A stretch of 9,044 nt of DNA from Acidimicrobiia bacterium. GTDB lineage: Bacteria > Actinomycetota > Acidimicrobiia > Spongiisociales > UBA5794. Below the pieces are notes generated by a model. It was not told the DNA's origin. It did not search any database and was given only the letters and a program-made list of their open reading frames with translations. The stretch's first letter is position 1; every line of letters begins with the position of its first letter. Both the position numbers and the translations under genes were made by a program. Shown piece after piece: positions 1 through 6,495 of this stretch. The stretch is from assembly GCA_013001485.1 (NCBI GenBank), contig JABDMN010000312.1:1-9044 (forward strand). The letters are read 5' to 3'.

Positions 1-20
1 CTAGTCCCTAGCCCGAACCG

Positions 21-143
21 TCAAGATGCCTCGTCGGCGGCCTGTTCGATTCTGAGCATCATCGCTGCTGAGGGAGTGGCTTCGCCGTTGAGGTAGGTGC
101 TCATCCGTGAGGCACTGGTTTGGGCCCGTTCGGCGAGATCGCT
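21..143 (-). pseudogene. Headless XRE/HTH-like fragment (probable gene relic)
   Basis: About 40 residues read from 143 down to a TGA at 21-23 and look like helices 2 to 5 of an XRE-type DNA-binding domain. They contain SDLAERAQTSASRMSTYLNG followed by EATPSAAMMLRIEQAADEAS. This matches the family pattern of LAer-x-TSxSRxSxYLxG-x-xTPSAA-xxxRIE-x-AA. Helix 1 is missing: upstream in the same frame the sequence is the out-of-frame 3' end of the amidase gene and turns into Pro/Ser/Arg-rich shadow peptide. The resemblance starts only 4 bases after the amidase stop codon (148-150). The only in-frame ATGs lie inside the recognition region, at about 102-104 and further down, so no intact protein can be read. 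I infer the 3' remnant of a regulator gene truncated at the amidase junction. A +1 frameshift fusion to the amidase is possible but unlikely, because the other amidase ends at the homologous place. The HTH likeness is a judgement by eye. Confidence 0.4.
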
Positions 144-147
144 TGGT

Positions 148-1431
148 TCAGCTGTCGGGTTGTTCGGGGATCGTGCAGGTGTCTCTTGGGGCGCCGCTTC
201 CGGCGGAGCCCTGCCATACCTCGGGGTCGAACGAGGCCCCCATCCCGGCGTCGTTGGTGGTGAGGAACCGGACGATCGCCCGGTACACGGCCTCGGCGTA
301 GGCCTGGCGGAACTGCGGTGTGGCAAGCAGCGTCTCCTCCGATGGGTTCGACAGATAGGCGCCCTCGGCGATAACGGCAGGCATCTCTGTACGCCTCAGC
401 ACGCCGTAGTACTGACCCTCGTCGCGGGGGCTGAGCCGTGACTTCGCCCCGGCCTGGGAGCCACCGACCCACGAGGCATCGAACTCCGCGAACGACCTGC
501 CGAACTCCTCAACGAGGATCGACGCCAGCCGCCGACTCGACGTGTACTGCGATTGATAGAAGACGTCCGACCCCGGCGACTCGAGCGTCACCTCGTGCCC
601 GGCGTTGTTGTGAATCGACACGAAGATGTCGGCGCCGGTGGCATTGGCCAGTGTGGCCCGGTACGAGAGCCCCGCCTCGATGTCGGCGCCCTCGGGGCCC
701 TCGGTGCGGGTGAGCACGACCAACCGGGCCGCCGGGATCTCGTCACCCGTGTAGATGGCACCGGTCGCCCAGTCGACGATGTGCGGGTCGAGCAGCAGGT
801 CGCGGATACGCCGAGCGATGTCGAGGTTCAGCTCCTTCTCAACCAGCCCGATCGACCGGCCTACGGCACCGATGTTGGGGCCGCCGTGGCCGGGGTCGAC
901 CACGATGACGGCCTCGGAGAAGTCGAAGCCGACACCAGGGGTCTGCCGCTCTCCTGCCGCGACGATACGGGCCTCATCGGCACGGATGAACGCCTCGTCG
1001 TTGCACATGTCGAGTACCCGTAGCCAGTCGCCGTCCAGTCCGAGTACCGGGAACGGGAGACCCTCGTGGGCGGTGACCTCGAGATCGCCACCGGCGGTGC
1101 GGTAGACGCCGGTGCCTCCCGCCACTGCGATGGCCAGGCCCTCGCCGGAGAACTCGATGTCTACGCCGGGCGACGGCGGCTCCGGGTCGGGGTCAGGCCG
1201 ATTCGGCACTCCCACCAGCCGAATCGGAATGGTGGTGGTTGTTGTGGTCGTCGTTGTTGTGGTTGTCGACGTCGTGGTGGAGGTGGTCGTCGAAGACGTC
1301 GTGGTGCTCGTCGTGAGTGCCTCGGTGGACACACCGTCGCCAACTCCCCCGAACCCGGTGGCCCATCCGATCCCGGCGAGGACCAGCAGGGCGAGGACGA
1401 CAAGCGCCGGCGTCAGGAACTTGTGCTTCAT
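148..1431 (-). CDS. N-acetylmuramoyl-L-alanine amidase (Amidase_3), membrane-anchored or secreted, second tandem copy
   Basis: This is a predicted zinc amidase of 427 residues that cleaves the bond between MurNAc and L-Ala of peptidoglycan stem peptides outside the membrane. The N-terminus (MKHKF, then a hydrophobic run to about residue 24) is a signal anchor or signal peptide. A Thr/Ser tract follows at about 40-67, then an SH3-like module at about 97-158 (HEG, GDWLRV, C143), then the Amidase_3 domain at about 174-393. Expected zinc ligands are H182 in DPGHGG, E198 in VEKELN and H274 in SIHNN; E356 in AEGAYLSN is the catalytic Glu. Its only two cysteines are C143 and C419, the latter in the tail DTCTIPEQPDS. 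I chose the ATG at 1431 because it overlaps the upstream stop as ATGA and puts Lys-His-Lys directly before the hydrophobic helix. A GTG at 1452 would add seven residues. It is the last gene of its run and paralogous to the gene just upstream. Confidence 0.93.
   Translation of the reverse strand: MKHKFLTPALVVLALLVLAGIGWATGFGGVGDGVSTEALTTSTTTSSTTTSTTTSTTTTTTTTTTTTIPIRLVGVPNRPDPDPEPPSPGVDIEFSGEGLAIAVAGGTGVYRTAGGDLEVTAHEGLPFPVLGLDGDWLRVLDMCNDEAFIRADEARIVAAGERQTPGVGFDFSEAVIVVDPGHGGPNIGAVGRSIGLVEKELNLDIARRIRDLLLDPHIVDWATGAIYTGDEIPAARLVVLTRTEGPEGADIEAGLSYRATLANATGADIFVSIHNNAGHEVTLESPGSDVFYQSQYTSSRRLASILVEEFGRSFAEFDASWVGGSQAGAKSRLSPRDEGQYYGVLRRTEMPAVIAEGAYLSNPSEETLLATPQFRQAYAEAVYRAIVRFLTTNDAGMGASFDPEVWQGSAGSGAPRDTCTIPEQPDS
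1231..1314 (-). repeat. Low-complexity tract coding a poly-Thr/Ser linker
   Basis: This stretch encodes residues 40-67 of the downstream amidase and is almost wholly Thr with a few Ser. Thr codons are mixed (ACC, ACA, ACG), so the tract is not a clean microsatellite, but it is dense in GGT/TGT/CGT triplets on the plus strand. At protein level it is an extended, flexible, probably surface-exposed spacer between the membrane segment and the SH3-like module. Similar spacers are common in exported actinobacterial proteins and may be glycosylated, which cannot be seen from sequence. Confidence 0.7.
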
Positions 1432-2570
1432 GGCTGAATCGGGATCTGACACGAACTCGTGCTGGCGGTGCCAGCGTCATCGACGAACCGTTCCGGCTGG
1501 TTGATGCCACTGCCAGGGTCGGTGGTGGTGAGGAACCGGACGATTCCCCGATACAACGCCTCGGAGTAGGCGATGCGGAAGGCGTCGGTTGCCATGAGGG
1601 CCTCTTCCTCGGGGTTGGTGAGGTAGGCGCCCTCGACGATCGCAGCCGGGGTTTCCGCCCGGCGCAGAAGCCCGTAGTAGTCCTCCCCGGTCTCCGAATC
1701 GACACGGGATCGGGCGCCCTTGATGCGGCCCCCTTGCCAATCGACGTCGAACTGGGACAGCGACAACAGCATCTCCTCATAGAGAATGGCTGCGAGGCGG
1801 CGGCTCTCGGTGGACGCCACCGAGTAGTACACCTCGGTGCCAGGCAGCTCGACGTCGACCTGAGGCACAGAGTTGTTGTGGATCGACACGAATACGTCGG
1901 CTCCAGACCGATTACCCACTTCGGCGCGGTAGGCGAGCCCGGCCTCGAAGTCGCCGCCCTCGGGACCGTCGGGATCACGGGTGAGGAATACCGCCTCGAC
2001 CCCGCGGTAGCCCATGCCGGAGGTCACCTCACCGGTGGTGAAGTTGATGTCGTTGCCGGCCAACAACAAGGCCCGGGCGCGTTCGGCGATGTCGGAGTTG
2101 AGTTGGCTCTCGCGCATGCCGGTGGAGCCGACCGCTCCCCAGTCGCGGCCGCCGTGGCCGGGGTCGAGGACGATCACCGCGTTCGACAGGTCGAAGCCCG
2201 GGCCGGCCGGTGCGGGCTCGGCGCGCGGGATCAGGTCGACATCGGAGCCAAGGATCCACGCGGGATTGCTGCACGGGTCGGTGACCTCGAGCCAGTCTCC
2301 GGAGCGGAACTGAACCCCCATTGCGATCCCCTCGTGCAAGGTTGCGAACGGCTTGTCGCCGGCGAACTCATACAGCTCGAGGCCGCCGGGTGGGGAGATG
2401 ACCACACCTTCGGCTGCGGGCATGGTCGTCGTCGTTGTTGTCGTCGCCGCTGTCGACGTCACGGTGGTTGTGGTTGCCGCTGCGGTCGAGTCCCCCACCA
2501 TGCGGGCAGCATCGGACGATGCGCCGCAGGCGGCGATGAGGAGAACAAGGACGACGAGGAACCTGGCCAC
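1428..2570 (-). CDS. N-acetylmuramoyl-L-alanine amidase (Amidase_3), predicted lipoprotein, first tandem copy
   Basis: This 380-residue protein has the same order of parts as the gene that follows it. The N-terminus MARFLVVLVLLIAAC ends in a good lipobox (IAAC, C15), so it is predicted to be lipidated and held on the outer face of the cytoplasmic membrane. A Thr/Ala linker follows at about 29-49. Next comes an SH3-like module at about 55-115 with HEG, GDWLEV and C100, and then Amidase_3 at about 131-350. Expected zinc ligands are H139 (DPGHGG), E154 (MRESQLN) and H231 (SIHNN); E313 in VEGAYLTN is the catalytic Glu. Apart from the lipobox its only cysteines are C100 and C374 (SSCQIPIQP at the C-terminus), matching the pair in its paralogue. 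The GTG start is constrained by an in-frame TGA a few codons upstream and has no strong ribosome site. Its stop overlaps the next ATG by 4 bases, and pruA lies 43 bases upstream. Confidence 0.93.
   Translation of the reverse strand: MARFLVVLVLLIAACGASSDAARMVGDSTAAATTTTVTSTAATTTTTTTMPAAEGVVISPPGGLELYEFAGDKPFATLHEGIAMGVQFRSGDWLEVTDPCSNPAWILGSDVDLIPRAEPAPAGPGFDLSNAVIVLDPGHGGRDWGAVGSTGMRESQLNSDIAERARALLLAGNDINFTTGEVTSGMGYRGVEAVFLTRDPDGPEGGDFEAGLAYRAEVGNRSGADVFVSIHNNSVPQVDVELPGTEVYYSVASTESRRLAAILYEEMLLSLSQFDVDWQGGRIKGARSRVDSETGEDYYGLLRRAETPAAIVEGAYLTNPEEEALMATDAFRIAYSEALYRGIVRFLTTTDPGSGINQPERFVDDAGTASTSSCQIPIQP
2424..2486 (-). repeat. Low-complexity tract coding a Thr/Ala-rich linker
   Basis: This encodes residues 29-49 of the lipoprotein amidase, rich in Thr with Ala, Val and Ser. 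It sits in the same place as the Thr tract of the neighbouring paralogue, between the membrane anchor and the SH3-like module, but has a different length and residue mix. The linker therefore appears to have drifted in length since duplication while its composition was kept. It is probably a flexible tether letting the catalytic part reach into the wall. Confidence 0.65.
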
Positions 2571-2613
2571 GGGACCGGGATTATGTCACCGCACGGGGCC
2601 TGTGCCCGTCGAT

Positions 2614-4167
2614 TCAGTCGGGAAGCTTCTCTGCGACCGTCTTCATCTCCATGAAGAGACGCAGATAGTCGGGCCCACCGGCCTTGGCGTTCGACCCTGA
2701 CATGTTGAACCCGCCAAACGGTTGCACCCCGACCAGCGCCCCGGTGATCTTGCGATTGATGTACAGGTTGCCGACGTGGAAACCGCGTTTTGCCGCCTCG
2801 ATTCGCGTCGGGTCGGAGGAGAACAGCCCGCCGGTGAGGCCAAACTCGGTGCCATTGGCGATGCTGATGGCGTCTTCGAAATCGGTCGCCCGGATCACCG
2901 ACAACACGGGGCCGAAGATCTCGTGCTGGGCGAGCCGTGCATCGCGGTCGACACCACCGAACACGGTCGGAGCGATGTAGTAGCCGCCGTCCAGATCGAC
3001 TGGCTCTCCACCGATGAGCAACTCACCCTCGCCCTTCCCGGCGTCGATCTCCTCCAGGATCGACCCGTACTGGGCAGCGGAGATCACAGGGCCGACCGGA
3101 GCATTGAGGATCGGCGAGCCCATCTCGAGCGCTGCGGTGCCCTCAACGACGGCATCGAGCACCCGGTCGTACACCTTGTCGACGAGGATCAACCGTGAGC
3201 ACGCCGAGCACTTCTGGCCCTGGAAGCCAAAGGCGCTGCGCACCGCGGCATCAGCGGCGGCATCGAGATCGGCCGTTTCGTCGACGATGAGGGCGTCCTT
3301 GCCACCCATCTCCATGTAGGCCCGCTTCAGCCAGCGTTGCTCGGGATGCACCACGGCAGATCGCTCGTGGATCCGCAGCCCGACCTCCTTGGAACCGGTG
3401 AAGTTGATGAACCGGGTCCGCGGGTGATCGACAAGCGCATCGCCGATCTCGCCACCACGACCCGGGAGGAAGTTGATCACACCCGGCGGGAACCCGACCT
3501 CTTCTACGGCCTCCATGAACTTGTACCCGATGATCGGGGTGTTCGACGCCGGTTTCAGCACGATCGTGTTGCCCGCAGCGACCGGCCCGATCGCCATGCC
3601 GACCAGGATCGCCAGGGGGAAGTTCCACGGCGGGATGGCAACCCCGGCCCCCATCGGGACCAGGTGCGACTCGTTGTGCTCCCCCGGCCACTCAACCGAC
3701 GGGAGCGGCGACGCCAGGCGGACCGCCTGGTGGGCGTAATACATGCAGAAGTCGACCGCCTCGGCCACGTCGGCCTCGGCCTCCCCCCAGTTCTTCCCCG
3801 CTTCGAGCGTTTGCCATGCCGAGAACTCGTACTTGCGCTCCTTGAGAAGCGAACCGAGGGCGAACACCAGCCGGGATCGTTCACCCACCGGCGTCGCCGC
3901 CCACCCGGGAAACGCGTCCCACGCTGCCGCGATGGCGGCCCGAGCGTGATCAGATGATGCCGCGCTCGCTGTGCCGATCACCTCGTCAGGTTTGGCAGGG
4001 TTCAGACTGACAATGGCGTCATCGGTCTCCACCCGCTGACCCCCGATCACAAGCGGCGCGTGTAGTCCAAGGGATGTGCGGACTCCTGCCACGGCGATCT
4101 CGTAGGCGGCCCTGGCGTCGGGTGCGGTGAAATCCGAGTAGGGCTCGTTCTCGAACGGTCCGAGCAT
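2614..4167 (-). CDS. pruA: L-glutamate gamma-semialdehyde dehydrogenase (1-pyrroline-5-carboxylate dehydrogenase)
   Basis: This is a 517-residue NAD(P)-dependent aldehyde dehydrogenase expected to oxidise glutamate gamma-semialdehyde, the open form of 1-pyrroline-5-carboxylate, to glutamate in the cytoplasm. That is the last step of proline catabolism and also serves arginine/ornithine breakdown. Length and sequence fit the stand-alone RocA/PruA type of about 515 residues rather than the fused PutA. Visible ALDH landmarks are N182 in PPWNFP, K205 in LKPAS, general base E286 in EMGGKDA, catalytic C320 in GQKCSACSR and E417 in EIFGP. The C-terminal [13 protein letters not shown] is also typical. 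The ATG at 4167 has a near-ideal ribosome site. No proline dehydrogenase lies in the window, so its partner enzyme must be elsewhere. The amidase genes follow 43 bases downstream and may be cotranscribed, though a shared function is not apparent. The alternative name is rocA. Confidence 0.93.
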   Translation of the reverse strand: MLGPFENEPYSDFTAPDARAAYEIAVAGVRTSLGLHAPLVIGGQRVETDDAIVSLNPAKPDEVIGTASAASSDHARAAIAAAWDAFPGWAATPVGERSRLVFALGSLLKERKYEFSAWQTLEAGKNWGEAEADVAEAVDFCMYYAHQAVRLASPLPSVEWPGEHNESHLVPMGAGVAIPPWNFPLAILVGMAIGPVAAGNTIVLKPASNTPIIGYKFMEAVEEVGFPPGVINFLPGRGGEIGDALVDHPRTRFINFTGSKEVGLRIHERSAVVHPEQRWLKRAYMEMGGKDALIVDETADLDAAADAAVRSAFGFQGQKCSACSRLILVDKVYDRVLDAVVEGTAALEMGSPILNAPVGPVISAAQYGSILEEIDAGKGEGELLIGGEPVDLDGGYYIAPTVFGGVDRDARLAQHEIFGPVLSVIRATDFEDAISIANGTEFGLTGGLFSSDPTRIEAAKRGFHVGNLYINRKITGALVGVQPFGGFNMSGSNAKAGGPDYLRLFMEMKTVAEKLPD

Positions 4168-4170
4168 GGG

Positions 4171-4177
4171 CTCCTCC
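4171..4177 (-). promoter_or_regulatory. Strong Shine-Dalgarno of pruA
   Basis: On the minus strand this reads GGAGGAG, with the GGAGG core 5 bases before the ATG at 4167. It fixes the start codon and is by far the strongest ribosome site in the window, suggesting efficient translation of the dehydrogenase compared with its neighbours. Confidence 0.8.
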
Positions 4178-4216
4178 GGGTCGGCGACGGTTCCAGGCTA
4201 CGCCGCAGAAGGCAAT

Positions 4217-4230
4217 GAGACAGAGGTCTC
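4217..4230 (-). terminator. Short inverted repeat between the kinase stop and pruA
   Basis: GAGAC and GTCTC form a perfect 5-bp stem around a 4-base loop, starting 6 bases after the kinase stop codon within the 68-base gap before pruA. No T-run follows on the transcribed strand, so it is not a textbook intrinsic terminator. It could be a weak pause or attenuation site, or chance. A 5-bp dyad alone is thin evidence. Confidence 0.2.
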
Positions 4231-4235
4231 GGTAC

Positions 4236-6434
4236 TCAGCCGAGGTCGGACTCGAGGCCGTCATCGACCTCCGCTTGGGGGAAGCCGAGCCTCACGGTGA
4301 AGCGGGCGCCCCCTGACGGTGAGTCATGGATGGAAATGGTGCCGCCGTGGGCTTCGACGAGAGCCCGCACCAGGTAGAGCCCGATGCCTGTACCGGCTAG
4401 CTCTTCGTGCGTGTCGAGCCGGTAGAAGCGCTGGAACACCGACGCTCTCTCGTCCACCGGGATGCCTGCACCAGCGTCATCGATGTGGATCGTGACGCCG
4501 TCTGCGTCCTGGTTTAGGAGCACGTCGATGGGCTCTTCCGGTGGACTGTATTTCAGGGCGTTGTCGGCCAGGTTCAAGATCACCTGCCGGACCCGTTCTG
4601 GGTCGATGTTGACGATGCCCGGATGTCCGTCGACGTCGAACCGGATGGTGCGGTCGCCGTTGTTGTACCGGATGAGCTCTACGGCCTCGGCAATGACGGG
4701 CTCGATGAGAACCGATCGGATGTCGAGGCTGAGCATGCCACCATCGAGGCGAGAGGTGTCGAGCAGGTTGCCGATGAGCGACTCGAGCACTGCGGACTCT
4801 CTCCGGATGTCCTCGATGTGGTCCTTCATGTCCCCATCGTCGATCATCTCCGCGAGCACCTCGGCGAACCCGACGATGGCTGTGAGCGGTGTGCGCAGTT
4901 CGTGGGAAACAGTGGCAACGAACACGGTCTTCAGTCGGTCGGTCTCCTCGAGGCGAGACACCTTCGTCCGCTCGGTCTCGATGATCTGAGCGGTCTCCAC
5001 CGCCATTGCGGATTGCGATGCGACGATCGAGGCGATGCGAATCCGCGATTCCTCATGGGGCCGAGGCTCCGGGTCATACGACACGATCCAGCCGATGTCG
5101 CGCCCGGACTTGCGAACTGGGATCAGAGCGACCCGCCCGATACCGAGTGCGGCGATCTCGGGCACCGGGGCGAGCGTCGAGTTCAGCTCGAGCGAAGTCG
5201 CCGTGGACTGGCTGAACGCGGACGTCCCCGCCGAAGTCCCGACACCAGCCTCGAGGAGATCGATCAGCGAGAAGACACCGTCGCCGGTGCCGCGTACCGC
5301 AAGGCGGCCTGGCCTTCCCTCGTCGAGAACGAAGGCGACGGTCGACGTGTCCTCGAGGATGTCTCGCATTGCGTCCGCAAGGACACCGAGCACTCCCATC
5401 GTGTTCAGCTGGCTCGTGGCCTGCGCGACCGTGCCGAGGACGGTCTGGGCCCTTTGTTTGGACGCCCGCTCGGACTCGACCATGCGAACCAGACCAATGG
5501 CCTGAGCGCCCAAGGAGGCAACCCGAACCGCCCCGGCCAATCGCTGGGGAGTGATCCGGCGTCGCTCGAGAGAGTCGAGGACCAGCACACCAATGGGCTG
5601 TTCACCGTCGATGAGAGGCAGCACAACAACCGACCGCAAGCCGAGTGGCCCGATCCACCCCTCGGGAAGCAGGTCGACGGCCTCCTCGGCCTTCTCGAAG
5701 ACCGACGGCTCGAGAGTGTCGATGGCAGTCACGAAGGCGGGCACGGGGACCACGATGTCGTCGAATGTCGCCCACAGCTTGTAGTCATGGTGGCCGTCGG
5801 AGAACTGGCTCGCCGCAGCCTTCAAACGGCCGGCGCCCTCAAGCAGCAGGATCGAAGCTCGATCGAACCCCGACACCATGGCCACGTTCCTGGCGATCAT
5901 GCCGAGCAGCTTGGGAAGCTGGAACGTCTCGCTGGCCGCCGACACCACCTCGTTGAGAATCACCGTCTCGGTCGTCTGATGGGCGGCAGCATCGAGCCGA
6001 TGAGCCAACCTGATGGCCGACGCCAGGTCCTCGTCGGCTCCCGGAGCCTCCTCCTGAGCGCCGTCGACCGCAGCGAAACCGACGAGACCGACGCGATCTC
6101 GCAGCACGTAGGCCGTGACAGGGCCCGGCCAGCCCTCAGGCTCGAAGACGTGATGACCCTCAGAGAGAATGGGAGAGAAGCGAGCCTCGATGGCTTCGAC
6201 AAGGGCGTACACGTCACGAGAATCGGAATCGGGCGGCTCCAGCGGACCGCTGCCGACTGCAAACGAGTCGGCGGGTTGATCAGTTGGTGGCGGGAGATCG
6301 AGAGGCAACAACCGGGTGCCGTCGACGAGCGAGAGCATGACGAGTTCGCCCGGAAGGCGGGCGCGCGCCCAGGCCACAGCCTCAGCGAGGTCACGCACAG
6401 AGGCCGGGTCGAAATCGATCCGGTCGTCGGACAT
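4236..6434 (-). CDS. Soluble multi-GAF sensor histidine kinase
   Basis: This 732-residue two-component sensor kinase has no transmembrane segment, so it should sense an intracellular signal. Residues 1-150 may be a degenerate GAF-like module (LVMLSLVDGTRLLPL, then VLRDRVGLVGFAAVDG and DEDLASAIRLAHRLDAA). A clear GAF domain spans about 158-318 and a second about 326-484. Charged, probably coiled-coil linkers follow each (about 313-345 and 480-505). The dimerisation/phosphoacceptor domain carries H511 in VSHELRTPLTAIVGFAEVL. The ATPase domain has the N box NLADNALKYSP (N625), the G1 box DDAGAGIP (652-659), an F box near FQRFYR and the G2 box GTGIGLYLV (681-689), so it looks active. I see no cysteine in the protein, which argues against covalent bilin binding or thiol redox sensing by the GAF domains. 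The ATG start is supported by GAGAGG 9 bases upstream. A receiver gene diverges 61 bases away and is the likely partner. The ligand is unknown. Confidence 0.9.
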   Translation of the reverse strand: MSDDRIDFDPASVRDLAEAVAWARARLPGELVMLSLVDGTRLLPLDLPPPTDQPADSFAVGSGPLEPPDSDSRDVYALVEAIEARFSPILSEGHHVFEPEGWPGPVTAYVLRDRVGLVGFAAVDGAQEEAPGADEDLASAIRLAHRLDAAAHQTTETVILNEVVSAASETFQLPKLLGMIARNVAMVSGFDRASILLLEGAGRLKAAASQFSDGHHDYKLWATFDDIVVPVPAFVTAIDTLEPSVFEKAEEAVDLLPEGWIGPLGLRSVVVLPLIDGEQPIGVLVLDSLERRRITPQRLAGAVRVASLGAQAIGLVRMVESERASKQRAQTVLGTVAQATSQLNTMGVLGVLADAMRDILEDTSTVAFVLDEGRPGRLAVRGTGDGVFSLIDLLEAGVGTSAGTSAFSQSTATSLELNSTLAPVPEIAALGIGRVALIPVRKSGRDIGWIVSYDPEPRPHEESRIRIASIVASQSAMAVETAQIIETERTKVSRLEETDRLKTVFVATVSHELRTPLTAIVGFAEVLAEMIDDGDMKDHIEDIRRESAVLESLIGNLLDTSRLDGGMLSLDIRSVLIEPVIAEAVELIRYNNGDRTIRFDVDGHPGIVNIDPERVRQVILNLADNALKYSPPEEPIDVLLNQDADGVTIHIDDAGAGIPVDERASVFQRFYRLDTHEELAGTGIGLYLVRALVEAHGGTISIHDSPSGGARFTVRLGFPQAEVDDGLESDLG

Positions 6435-6450
6435 GGAATACTGCCTCTCT

Positions 6451-6468
6451 CAGCGGGCCAACCCGCTG
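6451..6468. repeat. Perfect inverted repeat CAGCGGG-CCAA-CCCGCTG
   Basis: This is a perfect 7-bp inverted repeat with a 4-base spacer, placed midway between the divergent start codons. In DNA it could be an operator. In the kinase mRNA it would fold into a GC-rich hairpin (loop UUGG) whose base directly abuts the AGAGAGG ribosome site at 6444-6450. In the receiver mRNA it would form a leader hairpin about 27 bases before the start. Confidence 0.5.
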
Positions 6469-6469
6469 G

Positions 6470-6479
6470 GATACGTATC
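6470..6479. repeat. 10-bp palindrome GATACGTATC
   Basis: A perfect palindrome lies one base from the GC-rich dyad inside the kinase/receiver intergenic region. It is AT-richer than its surroundings and could be a half-site pair for a dimeric regulator or overlap a promoter -10 region. A 10-bp palindrome can arise by chance, so confidence rests on position. Confidence 0.35.
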
Positions 6480-6495
6480 GGTCGAAAGGACCCGG

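Larger units (their letters stand above)
6435..6495. promoter_or_regulatory. Divergent control region between kinase and response regulator
   Basis: These 61 bases must hold the leaders, and perhaps the promoters, of two genes read in opposite directions. They contain a 7-bp stem dyad (6451-6468), a 10-bp palindrome (6470-6479), and a ribosome site for each gene: GAGAGG at 6444-6449 on the minus strand and AAAGGA at 6485-6490 on the plus strand. I see no convincing -35/-10 pair for either direction, so promoters may lie partly inside the coding regions or be of a non-standard class. Confidence 0.55.

Noticed and set aside
148..2570. Phage endolysin or mobile-element origin for the amidases
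   Set aside because: Both have export signals, long linkers and host-like base use, and no holin, phage or transposase gene is near. They look like resident wall hydrolases.
2571..2613. Possible terminator hairpin (GCAC...GTGC) between pruA and the amidase
   Set aside because: The stem is only 4 bp with a 7-base loop and no T-run, too weak to call.
1317..2654. A 445-codon open frame on the plus strand opposite the first amidase
   Set aside because: It crosses two amidase genes and the pruA 3' end, has no domain signature, and turns into low-complexity Arg/Cys/Gly where the Thr linker is coded on the other strand. It is a shadow of codon bias.
6316..6495. Sixty-residue N-terminal extension of the response regulator
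   Set aside because: It runs antisense through the kinase start and the intergenic dyads, and receiver domains normally begin just before ILIVEDS. The GTG at 6496 has its own ribosome site.
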